Assembly (NCBI GenBank): GCA_902798915.1
Contig: CADBYM010000001.1
Span: 62,001-126,000, forward strand
Source: an uncultured Coriobacteriaceae bacterium
GTDB lineage: Bacteria > Actinomycetota > Coriobacteriia > Coriobacteriales > Atopobiaceae
DNA: 64,000 nucleotides
Direction: 5' to 3'
Positions 32,634-41,200 of this stretch are shown here, piece after piece (the stretch's first letter is position 1; every line of letters starts with the position of its first letter). A program made the translations under genes and the position numbers. The notes under the pieces were generated by a model, which was not told where the DNA came from, searched no databases, and saw nothing but the letters and a program-made list of their open reading frames with translations.

Positions 32634-33959
32634 ATGGGCAATGACCTCAACGTAGACTTTGTGCTGCGCACCATAGAGCGGCGCGACATCCGATTCGTGC
32701 GACTGTGGTTCACCGATGCGCTCGGCAACCTCAAGTCCTTCTCGATATCGCCTGCGGAGCTCGAGGAATCGTTCGAGGAGGGCATCGGGTTCGATGGCTC
32801 GGCCGTCTCGGGGTTTGTCTCGCTCGAGGAGTCGGACATGCTCGCCTTTCCCGACGCCGAGACGTTCCAGATTCTGCCTTGGCGCCCCAGCAGCAGTGGT
32901 GTGGCGCGCATCTTCTGTCGCATCTGCATGCCCGATGGGACACCGTTTGCCGGTGACTCGCGTTCGTGCCTCGAGCGTGTGGTGCAGGAGGCGGATGCAA
33001 AGGGGTTCGTGCCCAACGTCGGGCCGAAGATGGAGTACTTCTACTTTGGTGACGACAAAGATCCCATCCCCGTCGACGAGGCCGGCTACTTCGATCTCAC
33101 GCCTTACGACTCGGCACGCGACATCCGTCGATCCACGACGCTCACGCTCGAGAAGATGTCCATTCCCGTGCAGTACTCCTACCATTCCAACGCCCCCTCA
33201 CAGAACGGCATCGACCTGCGGTACTGTGAGGCACTCAGTTGTGCGGACAACATCATGACGGCACGTCTCGTCATCAAGCAGGAGGCCGCCGAGCAGGGTC
33301 TCTTTGCCTCGTTTATGCCCAAGCCGCTGGCGAACTGCTCCGGTTCCGGCATGTTCCTCTGCGAGTCAATCTTCAACCACGACGGGGAGAACCTCTTCTG
33401 GGGGACGGAGGACTACCACCTTTCCAAGCTCGCGCATCACTACATCGCGGGCATCCTGCGCTATGCGCCGGAGTTCTGCCTTGTCACCAACCCCACCGTC
33501 AACTCGTACAAGCGCCTCGTTCCCAATGGCGAGGTGCCCGTCTACACGACGTGGGGTCGCAAGAATCGCTCGGCCTTGGTGCGCATTCCCGCCCACAAGC
33601 CCGGCAAGCACCTCTCGGCACGCATCGAACTGCGCAATCCCGACCCTACCGCGAATCCCTACCTGACGTTAGCCGCGACGATTGCCGCCGGCCTGAAGGG
33701 CATCGAGGACGAGCTGCCGCTACCAGTGGAGTACACGGGCAAGGATGTGACGGATGCGCACATGGTGAGCATGGGTCGCACGCATCTGCCGCGCACCCTC
33801 GGCGAGGCCATCGAGGCGTTCGAGGAGAGCGAGCTTATGCGACAGACCCTCGGCGATCACATCTGTGACTTCCTCCTGGCCGAGAAGCGCCTCGAGTGGA
33901 ACGACTACTGCACGAGTGTCACGGACTGGGAGAAGAGCCACTACTACGCTGGGTTCTAA
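32634..33959 (+). CDS. type I glutamine synthetase homologue with altered metal-binding site
   Basis: A 441-residue protein with the full glutamine synthetase I-alpha framework: FDGSAVSGF, PDGTPFAGDSR, FMPKPL, NPTVNSYKRLVP, NRSALVRIP and DPTANPYL. It keeps the flap Glu (NGEVP), the substrate Arg residues and the RIELR block. However, four of the six residues that hold the two catalytic metals in ordinary enzymes are replaced. The usual HHEVAPGQHEI block reads YHSNAPSQNGI (both Glu lost). GSGMH reads GSGMF (His lost), and PExE reads PKME (first Glu lost). A simple glutamate-ammonia ligase role is therefore doubtful; a pseudoenzyme, regulator or enzyme with another substrate is possible. GGGAG precedes ATG 32634. 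A hairpin at 33985 follows. Confidence 0.85.
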   Translation: MGNDLNVDFVLRTIERRDIRFVRLWFTDALGNLKSFSISPAELEESFEEGIGFDGSAVSGFVSLEESDMLAFPDAETFQILPWRPSSSGVARIFCRICMPDGTPFAGDSRSCLERVVQEADAKGFVPNVGPKMEYFYFGDDKDPIPVDEAGYFDLTPYDSARDIRRSTTLTLEKMSIPVQYSYHSNAPSQNGIDLRYCEALSCADNIMTARLVIKQEAAEQGLFASFMPKPLANCSGSGMFLCESIFNHDGENLFWGTEDYHLSKLAHHYIAGILRYAPEFCLVTNPTVNSYKRLVPNGEVPVYTTWGRKNRSALVRIPAHKPGKHLSARIELRNPDPTANPYLTLAATIAAGLKGIEDELPLPVEYTGKDVTDAHMVSMGRTHLPRTLGEAIEAFEESELMRQTLGDHICDFLLAEKRLEWNDYCTSVTDWEKSHYYAGF

Positions 33960-34715
33960 TCAGACGTCACAGCTTGTATGAGAGACCCGCCGGGAGCACT
34001 CCCGGCGGGTTAGGAAGCCGTCAAGTGCGACGAGTCCCGCCTCTAGCCGTTCGGAGATGTGCTGCATGTGGTTGCCCGGCCCCAGCCGATACTCCACTTG
34101 GCATCCTCGCGCCCGCAGCACGTCTGCGCACTGCTCCATGCGGTCCTGAACCGTCTTTAGAATGGGGCGCGCCGCCCGACGCTCCTTGGTGCCAAGGGAG
34201 AGGAAGGCGTACCGTCCCGTAAGGTCGACATCCATCGCGCGCAGATGCTCGACCCACCCCTCATACCACACCGACCCCGAAAGGCACGCGCACGCCTCAA
34301 AGAAGTCACCGTGCGTCAACGCATACAGTGCAAAGAGCCCGCCCAGCGAATACCCACACACGGCACGCGAGGCGGGACGCAGCCCCTCGGCCGCTTCGAT
34401 GGCGGGGGCTACCTCGTTTACGAGCCTTTCGAGCGTGGTCGCTCCTTGTCCGCCGAAATCGCGCTCACCGCGATAGAGCCCGGCTGCCGGCCAGGGCGTG
34501 AGGGCATCGCCCCAGTGGGCGATTGGCACGATTGCGATGTCTACGGCGAGTCGTTGCGCGAGGGAGACGAGGCCTTCCGAGCAAAAGGGGTGCTCGAGCG
34601 AGTCGATGACGTAGACGAGGGGCGATGAGGTCGCGTTCGTCGCGTCCGGACGTGAGTCTTCGGGTTTCGTCCGAACGACCTTGCAGGCCCATGCATCGAT
34701 GCGGTCTGCGCTCAT
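33960..34715 (-). CDS. alpha/beta-hydrolase fold esterase (Fes/IroE/EstD-like)
   Basis: A 251-residue cytoplasmic serine hydrolase without a signal peptide. The nucleophile elbow is GYSLGG. A typical oxyanion region (LVYVIDS) and a late His (PGNHMQHI) complete the putative triad. The closest known group is the putative-esterase family (enterochelin esterase, esterase D). Its ATG (34713-34715) sits two bases after the stop of the upstream phosphatase gene, so the two are co-transcribed. Its 3' end, including the last ~15 codons, overlaps the terminator hairpin of the convergent glutamine synthetase homologue. No siderophore genes are near, so the substrate is unknown. Confidence 0.75.
   Translation of the reverse strand: MSADRIDAWACKVVRTKPEDSRPDATNATSSPLVYVIDSLEHPFCSEGLVSLAQRLAVDIAIVPIAHWGDALTPWPAAGLYRGERDFGGQGATTLERLVNEVAPAIEAAEGLRPASRAVCGYSLGGLFALYALTHGDFFEACACLSGSVWYEGWVEHLRAMDVDLTGRYAFLSLGTKERRAARPILKTVQDRMEQCADVLRARGCQVEYRLGPGNHMQHISERLEAGLVALDGFLTRRECSRRVSHTSCDV
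33985..34010. terminator. terminator hairpin inside the 3' coding end of the esterase gene
   Basis: An 11-bp perfect stem (33985-33995 with 34000-34010, ACCCGCCGGGA) with a 4-base loop lies 25 bases after the stop of the glutamine synthetase homologue. The same bases encode the C-terminus of the opposing esterase. Confidence 0.7.
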
Positions 34716-34717
34716 CG

Positions 34718-37561
34718 CTACCAGGTCTTTCTGAACGCGACTACGTTGCGGTCGCCATCGCGGACATACGCGAAGTCATCCATGTCCTTGAGGGCGAGCG
34801 CGATGCCGATGCCGGCAAGGTCATCCTCGTCGCTTGTGTGTTCGTATTTGAGGGGGTTGAACTCCGGACCCCAGTCAGTGATGGTCGCGACGATTGAGTC
34901 TGGCCTGGTGTTGTAGATGAAGTCGATGCGGATGCGCGCGTCCTTTACCTTGCCCGCGTAGCCATGTTGCACGGAGTTTGTGAAGAGCTCCTCTACGGTT
35001 AGGTCGATTTGCCGCTGTGCCCGTTCGGGACACCCCACCTGCGACAACTCGTAGTGCATGACGCGCATGAGCTCCATGAGCCCTTCCTTTGTGGCGGGAA
35101 CGGTATGGTTGCCCGTAACTTCGGGAGGCACGCCATACTCGAGGCACAGCATGGTGATGTCGTCGGATTGCTCGGCGCCCGCAGACCAGGCGTGCAATTC
35201 CTCGCGCAAAGAGCCGACGAGAATGTGCGGATGTGTGTTCGTGCGTGCCTTGAGGAATGCCTCGAGCCGCTCGTTTCCGTACTCTTCATCGTTTGCCGAG
35301 AATGCCTCGTTCACGCCATCCGTATAGAGCAGGAGCTCGTCTCCGGGTTCGAGCGTGATGGCCGACGTATGGTACTTGGCGCTCTCGAACGTGCCGAGGA
35401 AGAGTCCGCCCTTCTGCTTGAGCCATTGCCACTCGCCTTGGTGACGTAGCAGGGGAGGGTTGTGTCCCGCGTTGACGAAGGTGAGTTCCCCGGTCTTGAA
35501 GTCGAGCTTTGCCGCCCACACCGTCACGAACATGCCGGCATCGTTTCCCTTGCAGAGGTTGCGGTTTGCGCTGTGCACTGCCTCGGCGAGGTCCATGCCC
35601 GATGATATGTAGTTGGAGAGCTCCGACTTCGCCGCCATCATGAAGAGTGACGCGGGAATGCCCTTGCCGCTCACGTCTGCGATCAGGAAGCCGAGCGTGT
35701 GGTCGTCGACGAGGAAGAAGTCATAGAAGTCGCCGCCAACCTCTCGGGCCGCGTTCATCGAGGCATAGAGGTCAAAGGCATCGATGTCGGGAAAGGGCGG
35801 GAAGGTGCGGGGAAGCGCAGACTCCTGTATGGCCTTTGCCGTAGCGAGGTCGCGCTCGATGCGGGCGCTCTCGGCGGCGATGGCGCGGCGCAGGGCACCG
35901 ACGGTCGTATTGATGTCGTCAGAGAGCGAGGAGAACTCCTTGCTCTTGCGCACGTCGACCTTCGCCTCGAGGTCGCCCGAGGTGATCCTGCCCAGCGTCT
36001 CGTTGACCTGCCAGATGCTGATTACCACGTCGTTTCGGATGAGGATGTAGACGGCAGCGAAGAGGGCGGCAAAGACGAGCACCTCCATGAAGGAGACTAT
36101 GAGTATGGAGAGGTCGCGATTCTGTGTGGCCTCCTCTACGGGGAGCAGTGCGATTGCACGGAAGCCCTCCACAGCCTGATAGGCGGCGAAGTAACCCACG
36201 CTGCTGATGGTGGTGCGAAATAGCGCTTCCTCGGCGTTTCTTTCCACGTCATCGTGCAGGTGTGTGACCGCTGGCGCGGGTATGCGGATGCCGTTGCGCG
36301 TACCCACCAACGCGCCATCCTCGCTCAGTACGGCGATGAAGCCCGCATGGCCCACGTGTCGGTTTGCAACAGAGAATCGAACCTGTTCGGCGATGTCGTC
36401 GAGGAAGTGATCCCCGTCGTAACCAACCTGTATAAAACCATCCTTGATGCGTACGCCTGCATATTTGCGAGACTTGTTCTTGTCGATGGAGCTGGGCTGG
36501 TAGCTCTGCGTGTAATAGCTGGACCTGCCGTGGGGGAGCAGGTCGAGGAAGGCGCGCGACTGTTCGCCCGAGTGCATGTCGAAGCCGAGGTACTCCTCAT
36601 CGTTGCTTGCGACGATGATGCCGTGCTCGTCCACGACGTGAACCTCACTCACGTTGAGGTTGTCGGCCAACTGGGAGAGCAGCTCATCAGTGGCATCGGC
36701 GACGCTGGGAACCGTTCGGGCAGCCTTGCGCGCGAGGTTGAGTATGTTTGCCTCGGCAGTGTCTTGGATGTCCTCCTTCACGTCCCTGAGCTCGATGGAG
36801 AGAGTGTTAGATGTGTCCGTATGGCTGACGCTCTCTTGAAGCGCGAACGTGAACCCGACCGTCGAGATGAATCCCACGATCACGACACCGAGCAGACCGC
36901 TCTGAATCAGTTGCGAGATGTCCCTCACACCGTCCTTGCGCTTGATGCCCTGTCCACTCGCGAGTGCGATGGCGGCACCTGCCAGGGCAACGCCAATCGC
37001 GTTGCACGAAATCATGGGCATGGAGCAGGCCTGCGCGACGAGAAATGCGTGGGTGGCGTTGTCCAGGTTGGTGAGAAAAATGAGGAGCAGATGTAGCACC
37101 TCTGCCACGGCGCCCACGGCGAGTGCCAGCGACCAACTGGGCTTGCGGTCTTGGAACAGCGTGCGATTGAGCGCCGCTGCGTAGAGGCCCGCAAAGATGG
37201 TCGCGACGCTGCAGGCCACGCGGGTGAACATGCCTCTGCCCCAGAGTGCGGCGAACCATCGCTCGACGCCACCGATGACTCCGGCAATGATGCCGGCGGG
37301 GCTACCGAAGTAGAGGCCGGCCACCAGTGGTGCGGCATCGCGTACGTTCATGGTGGCGTCGTGCGTTTTTATGCCGAACTCGGTGCCAAGGATGGCTATG
37401 ACACCGAAGATGAATCCGTAGAGGAATTGCTTTTGCAGGTACGTCATGTGGGAGAGTGGCCTGCGGTTCGATATGCGGGTAAGCACGACGCCCGCCAAGG
37501 CGGGAAGAACCGTCGCGAAAGCAAAGTGCGCGAGGATGCCGAGGTTATACGTGAAGGACAC
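34718..37561 (-). CDS. membrane SpoIIE/PP2C phosphatase with HAMP and RsbW-like kinase domain
   Basis: A 947-residue signalling protein. Residues 1-205 form a multi-helix sensor resembling the LytS 5TM type (VAGLYFGSPAGIIAGVIGGVERW). A further helix (~220-238) leads to an extracytoplasmic Cache-like sensor (240-475), then a helix (~478-502) and HAMP linker (~503-560). The PP2C/SpoIIE domain (~590-800) has REVGGDFYDFF, IADVSGKGIPA and GDELLLYTDGVNEA, with the metal-binding Asp residues. The HATPase domain (~815-945) has DLTVEELFTNSVQHGY and DLAGIGIAL. This architecture usually controls a partner-switching anti-sigma pathway: the phosphatase acts on an anti-anti-sigma protein, the kinase domain on the same target. 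No STAS-domain or sigma gene is in the window. The GTG start at 37559-37561 has AGGAGG upstream. Confidence 0.88.
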   Translation of the reverse strand: MSFTYNLGILAHFAFATVLPALAGVVLTRISNRRPLSHMTYLQKQFLYGFIFGVIAILGTEFGIKTHDATMNVRDAAPLVAGLYFGSPAGIIAGVIGGVERWFAALWGRGMFTRVACSVATIFAGLYAAALNRTLFQDRKPSWSLALAVGAVAEVLHLLLIFLTNLDNATHAFLVAQACSMPMISCNAIGVALAGAAIALASGQGIKRKDGVRDISQLIQSGLLGVVIVGFISTVGFTFALQESVSHTDTSNTLSIELRDVKEDIQDTAEANILNLARKAARTVPSVADATDELLSQLADNLNVSEVHVVDEHGIIVASNDEEYLGFDMHSGEQSRAFLDLLPHGRSSYYTQSYQPSSIDKNKSRKYAGVRIKDGFIQVGYDGDHFLDDIAEQVRFSVANRHVGHAGFIAVLSEDGALVGTRNGIRIPAPAVTHLHDDVERNAEEALFRTTISSVGYFAAYQAVEGFRAIALLPVEEATQNRDLSILIVSFMEVLVFAALFAAVYILIRNDVVISIWQVNETLGRITSGDLEAKVDVRKSKEFSSLSDDINTTVGALRRAIAAESARIERDLATAKAIQESALPRTFPPFPDIDAFDLYASMNAAREVGGDFYDFFLVDDHTLGFLIADVSGKGIPASLFMMAAKSELSNYISSGMDLAEAVHSANRNLCKGNDAGMFVTVWAAKLDFKTGELTFVNAGHNPPLLRHQGEWQWLKQKGGLFLGTFESAKYHTSAITLEPGDELLLYTDGVNEAFSANDEEYGNERLEAFLKARTNTHPHILVGSLREELHAWSAGAEQSDDITMLCLEYGVPPEVTGNHTVPATKEGLMELMRVMHYELSQVGCPERAQRQIDLTVEELFTNSVQHGYAGKVKDARIRIDFIYNTRPDSIVATITDWGPEFNPLKYEHTSDEDDLAGIGIALALKDMDDFAYVRDGDRNVVAFRKTW

Positions 37562-37604
37562 GCGCGCCTCCTATCAGCGTTCATGTCTGCGGATGATGGC
37601 CTAT

Positions 37605-37627
37605 GTATACGCATCATTAGTATACGC
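37605..37627. repeat. direct repeat of GTATACGC between divergent genes
   Basis: Two copies of GTATACGC (37605-37612, 37620-37627) 15 bases apart, each containing the palindrome GTATAC, lie between the phosphatase gene and the transporter operon. They could be an operator or provide -10 elements for the phosphatase promoter. Confidence 0.35.
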
Positions 37628-37680
37628 CTGTTTATGCGCGCCTTGCCGTCCGCATGGGCTGCCCATTGCAGGCGCATAGC

Positions 37681-37706
37681 GAGCCATGCCACAGAGCCAT
37701 GCCACA
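37681..37706. repeat. two tandem copies of GAGCCATGCCACA
   Basis: A perfect 13-base tandem duplication in the 271-base divergent intergenic region. No other gene was seen in that region. Confidence 0.5.
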
Positions 37707-37832
37707 GGCGACCGTGACGCTATGTAAATATCTGGATACGAGAACGTCCATCGCCGCGCAATCTCGCCCATACTAATGCAACCTTGCTCGATGTCTGAGT
37801 AGATTCCGAAGAGGAGATTCCGGAGGGGAACC

Positions 37833-38741
37833 ATGAAGAGATTGAAGAGTACGTGGCTGTTTGCTGGCCTTGCCTGCCTGTGCGCGCTGAGTCTGGTGCT
37901 TGTGGGTTGCGGCGGCTCGGGAAGCTCGGCGCAAGACGCGACTACCGCCGAGGTTGCCGACGAGGCTGCTGCCGAGGAGGGCGCCACAGCCGAAGAGACC
38001 GTTTCCACCGGCGAGGCCGCCACGGGCTACACCACCGTCACGGAGGGCAAGCTCATCGTTGCCTCCGACCTCGACTTCCCGCCGCTCGACTCCTTCGAAG
38101 GTGGCAAGGCGCAGGGCTTCGACGTGGAGCTCTCTGAGGCCATCGCCGAGAAGCTCGGCCTCGAGTGCGAGTACCTGCCTCCCATGGACTTCGACGCCAT
38201 CATCCCGCTCATCCAGCAGGGCGGCAAGGCCGACATCGGCAACTCCGCCTTCTCCATCACGGACGAGCGCAAGGAGCAGATCGACTTTACCGACGCGTAC
38301 CTCGATTCCAACCTCGGTGTTGCCGTAAAGAAGGACGCAGGCATCCCGACGGGTGACGAGGCGGCCCTCATCGAGGCACTCGACACTGCGGACAAGACCG
38401 TGGCCGTTCAGGCAGGAACCACCGGCGAGCAGTGGGCCAAGGAGAACCTCTCCAACGCGACCATCGTGCCGCTGGCATCGGTTACCGTCTGCATGACTGG
38501 CGTTTCCACCGGCAAGTACGACGCGTTCTGCGCCGACCTCCCCGTCATCGGACACCAGTGCACCGTGTCGTTCACGGACTGCGAAATCGCGCTCGAGATT
38601 CCGACCGGCGAGCAATACGGCATCGTGGTTTCCAAGGAGAATCCCGGTCTCACTGCGGCCATCAACGAGGCGCTTGCGGAGCTGGAGTCCGACGGTACCA
38701 TGGCGAAGTTGCAAGAGAAGTGGTTTGGCACGACGGATTAG
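37833..38741 (+). CDS. polar amino-acid ABC transporter substrate-binding lipoprotein (copy 1)
   Basis: A 302-residue family 3 solute-binding protein. The Sec lipoprotein signal (MKRLKSTWLFAGLACLCALS, lipobox LVGC) gives a lipid-anchored Cys at residue 26. An Ala/Glu/Thr-rich linker (~30-68) leads to the binding domain: KLIVASDLDFPPLD, GFDVELSEAIAEKLG, GGKADIGNSAFSITDERKEQIDFT and a C-terminal LEKW-like LQEKWFG. The motifs fit ligands such as glutamine, cystine, arginine or other polar amino acids. It contains cysteines inside the binding fold that copy 2 lacks. It is the first gene of a four-gene set (two binding proteins, permease, ATPase). GGAGGGG precedes ATG 37833. Confidence 0.9.
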   Translation: MKRLKSTWLFAGLACLCALSLVLVGCGGSGSSAQDATTAEVADEAAAEEGATAEETVSTGEAATGYTTVTEGKLIVASDLDFPPLDSFEGGKAQGFDVELSEAIAEKLGLECEYLPPMDFDAIIPLIQQGGKADIGNSAFSITDERKEQIDFTDAYLDSNLGVAVKKDAGIPTGDEAALIEALDTADKTVAVQAGTTGEQWAKENLSNATIVPLASVTVCMTGVSTGKYDAFCADLPVIGHQCTVSFTDCEIALEIPTGEQYGIVVSKENPGLTAAINEALAELESDGTMAKLQEKWFGTTD

Positions 38742-38774
38742 TCGCCGCGTGCTAGCATAGTGCAGACTTCAGGG

Positions 38775-38791
38775 CGGGCTTTGCTCGCCCG
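38775..38791 (+). terminator. small hairpin between the two binding-protein genes
   Basis: CGGGC (38775-38779) pairs with GCCCG (38787-38791). Such stems between binding-protein and later genes often stabilise the upstream mRNA or reduce downstream expression. The evidence is only the stem. Confidence 0.35.
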
Positions 38792-38840
38792 ATTGCATGT
38801 TGAGAGGGGGCATGGGCCCCATCATCGAAAGGAGCATATC

Positions 38841-39701
38841 ATGAGCCAGATCTCTCGTCGTCAGTTCCTTCAGGGCGGCACGCTCTTCGCTGGGACGCTC
38901 GCACTCACCGCGTGTGGCGGCGGTGCGTCTGAGGACACGTCGGCCCAAGGTGCCGACGAGACGGTTGCCGATCAGAGTGCCACGACCGATGGGGCCGCCG
39001 GCTACACCACGGTCGAGGCGGGCAAGCTCACCTGCATCTCGAACCTGTTCTTCCCGCCGTTTGAGTCGATGAACGAGCAGACGGGCGACCCGGAGGGCTT
39101 CGACATCGACGTCTCCAAGTCGCTCGCAGAGCACATGGGCCTCGAGGTCAACTGGCTTCCCAGCCAGGACTTCGACACGCTCGTTCCCACCATCAAGAAC
39201 GGCGGCAAGGCTGACGTCGCCATCGCGGGCATGACCATCACCGACAAGCGCAAGGAAGAGGTCGACATGTCCGACCCCTACGTCGACTCCAACCAGTCGA
39301 TCGTCATCAAGTCGGGTACGGACGAGACCGCCGAGACCCTCGATGACGCCGAGAAGGTCATTGCCGTCCAGAGTGGTACCACCGGTCAGGAGTGGGCGCA
39401 GGAGAACCTTCCCCAGGCGACCATCAAGCCGCTCTCTACGGTTATTGAGGCCATGAGCGGTGTGCAGACAGGTCTGTACAACGCTGTCGTCTGCGACCTG
39501 CCCGTCTCCAAGTACCAGATCAAGACGTCCTACACCGACCTCGAGGTCATTGAGGAGATTCCGACCGGCGAGCAGTACGGCATCGCCGTCTCCAAGGACA
39601 ACCCCGGCCTGCTCGAGGCCATCAACTCCGCACTTGCCGCCATGGAGTCGGATGGCAGCATGGCGGCCATTGAGGCTGAGTGGTTCGGCTCGGCGCTCTA
39701 A
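38841..39701 (+). CDS. polar amino-acid ABC transporter substrate-binding lipoprotein (copy 2, Tat-type signal)
   Basis: A 286-residue paralogue of the upstream binding protein, aligned along its whole length (YTTVEAGKL, GFDIDVSKSLAEHMGLEV, GGKADVAIAGMTITDKRKEEVDMSD, EIPTGEQYGIAVSKDNPGL). The signal differs: MSQISRRQFLQGGTLFAG has the twin-arginine pattern S-R-R-x-F-L, followed by lipobox LTAC. It may be exported folded by Tat, unlike copy 1. AAAGGAG lies ahead of ATG 38841. Both proteins presumably feed the one permease downstream; their different binding residues suggest different ligands. Confidence 0.9.
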   Translation: MSQISRRQFLQGGTLFAGTLALTACGGGASEDTSAQGADETVADQSATTDGAAGYTTVEAGKLTCISNLFFPPFESMNEQTGDPEGFDIDVSKSLAEHMGLEVNWLPSQDFDTLVPTIKNGGKADVAIAGMTITDKRKEEVDMSDPYVDSNQSIVIKSGTDETAETLDDAEKVIAVQSGTTGQEWAQENLPQATIKPLSTVIEAMSGVQTGLYNAVVCDLPVSKYQIKTSYTDLEVIEEIPTGEQYGIAVSKDNPGLLEAINSALAAMESDGSMAAIEAEWFGSAL

Positions 39702-39796
39702 GGTCTCGTACCGCCCGCAAGGGCATTCGGTAACGGCTGCGAGACGATCGGCTTTGGCAGGCGTCTCGCGGCCGTGCGTTATAGGAAGGAAGGGAT

Positions 39797-41200
39797 ATGG
39801 GTCAAACCAGCAGGCATGGAAGGGGGCGATTCGCGGTCGCGCTCTGTGCGCTCGCGTGTGCGCTGACGCTTCTCGCGCCGACTGCCGCCTTTGGCCTCAC
39901 CACCAACAAGGCGACCGCGCGTCCCAACGAGGACGGTGGCTCCAGCGTCATCGGCGGCCTGCCGACGCGCCTCACGTGGGAGGGAACGGTAGACGAGGGC
40001 GAAGAGGTCTCGTCCGTTACGCTCGTGCTGCCCGAGGGCAGTTCGTTTGACGGCACGACCACTAAGGTGACGGTGCTCGAGGGCCTCTCGCGCGCCCAGC
40101 TCGAGGGTGAGGTAAAGCCTGCGACACAAAGCCTCGTAGTGGTCTTCTCGAAGCCTGCGACCGCGGGACTGCTCCTGCGACTCGAGGTCGAGGGCGTGCT
40201 CTTTCCGTCCGAAGGTGGCGACGTAGTCGTACGTGGCACCTACGTCAACCAGAACGGAGAGCAGGACTTGGCAGAATCGAAGCCCATCGCCACCATCGCG
40301 AACACGCCACTTCAGGCGTTGCTCGCATCGCTTGACGCCAACCCCGTCGTCGAGGCGTGGAACTCGAGCCCGTTCCTCGGCATGTTCTTCAAGCCCCAGC
40401 TTCTGGTGACGGCGTTTGCGACGCTCATTCCCGGATGGCTGCTCTGCCTGCTCATCGTGTGCATCGCGTACCCGTTCGCCATCATCTTGGGCCTTATCTT
40501 TGCCCTCATGAAGATCTCGCGCAACCGGCTCATCCGTGCCATCGCGATCATCTACGTCAACGTGCTACGTGGCACGCCGCTCTTCCTGCAGATTTACATC
40601 ATGTTCTTCGGCTTGCCGATGATGAACATCAACATCGACAACAACGTGCTCGGCGTCATCGTCATCGCGATCAACGCCTCTGCCTACCTCGCCGAGATCT
40701 TCCGCGCAGGCATCGAGTCGATTCCGCCTGGGCAGTACGAGGCGGCCTCGAGTCTGGGCATGGGCCACATGATGACGATGGTCAACATCATCCTTCCGCA
40801 GACCATTCGCCGCGTCATCCCCACGGTGACGAGCGACTTCATCACCTCGTACAAAGACACGTCTCTGCTCTCGAGCGTGGGTGTTATGGAGCTCATGATG
40901 TTCGCGAAGAACCTCACGTCGGTCTCGGGCAACATGACCCCCTACGTCGCCGCAGCCATCTTCTACCTCATCGTGACGTTGCCGCTCATCAAGGGCGTGA
41001 CCATCATCGAGAAGCGCATGGCCCGCTCCGAGCGGGGAGGCGGTCCGCGCCCCAAGGTCAAGGCAAAGACGGCAGAAGGCGTCACGGGCGACCCGGCCGA
41101 GAAGGGGGCGGAGCCCTCGCTCGTCGAGGCCCTGAGCGCCCCGTTCCGTCCGGCAACCACCGACATTGCGGGTATGGGAGGTGTCGCGGATGTTCAATAA
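39797..41200 (+). CDS. amino-acid ABC transporter permease with N-terminal extracytoplasmic domain
   Basis: A 467-residue protein. Residues ~195-425 form a His/Glu/Arg-type permease with the EAA-loop region [20 protein letters not shown] and the GTPLFLQIY motif. It is unusual in its N-terminus: a cleavable-looking signal sequence ([18 protein letters not shown]...) and ~135 residues of beta-rich, Thr/Val/Gly-rich sequence ([20 protein letters not shown]) precede the first transport helix. Standard permeases of this family are ~220-240 residues and lack this. The domain could contact the binding proteins. A charged cytoplasmic tail (~50 residues) follows. AGGAAGGG precedes ATG 39797. The stop overlaps the ATPase start by 11 bases. 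Confidence 0.9.
   Translation: MGQTSRHGRGRFAVALCALACALTLLAPTAAFGLTTNKATARPNEDGGSSVIGGLPTRLTWEGTVDEGEEVSSVTLVLPEGSSFDGTTTKVTVLEGLSRAQLEGEVKPATQSLVVVFSKPATAGLLLRLEVEGVLFPSEGGDVVVRGTYVNQNGEQDLAESKPIATIANTPLQALLASLDANPVVEAWNSSPFLGMFFKPQLLVTAFATLIPGWLLCLLIVCIAYPFAIILGLIFALMKISRNRLIRAIAIIYVNVLRGTPLFLQIYIMFFGLPMMNINIDNNVLGVIVIAINASAYLAEIFRAGIESIPPGQYEAASSLGMGHMMTMVNIILPQTIRRVIPTVTSDFITSYKDTSLLSSVGVMELMMFAKNLTSVSGNMTPYVAAAIFYLIVTLPLIKGVTIIEKRMARSERGGGPRPKVKAKTAEGVTGDPAEKGAEPSLVEALSAPFRPATTDIAGMGGVADVQ

Noticed and set aside
37562-37832. Small RNA or tRNA gene in the divergent region
   Set aside because: Only short direct repeats were found; no cloverleaf or terminator.
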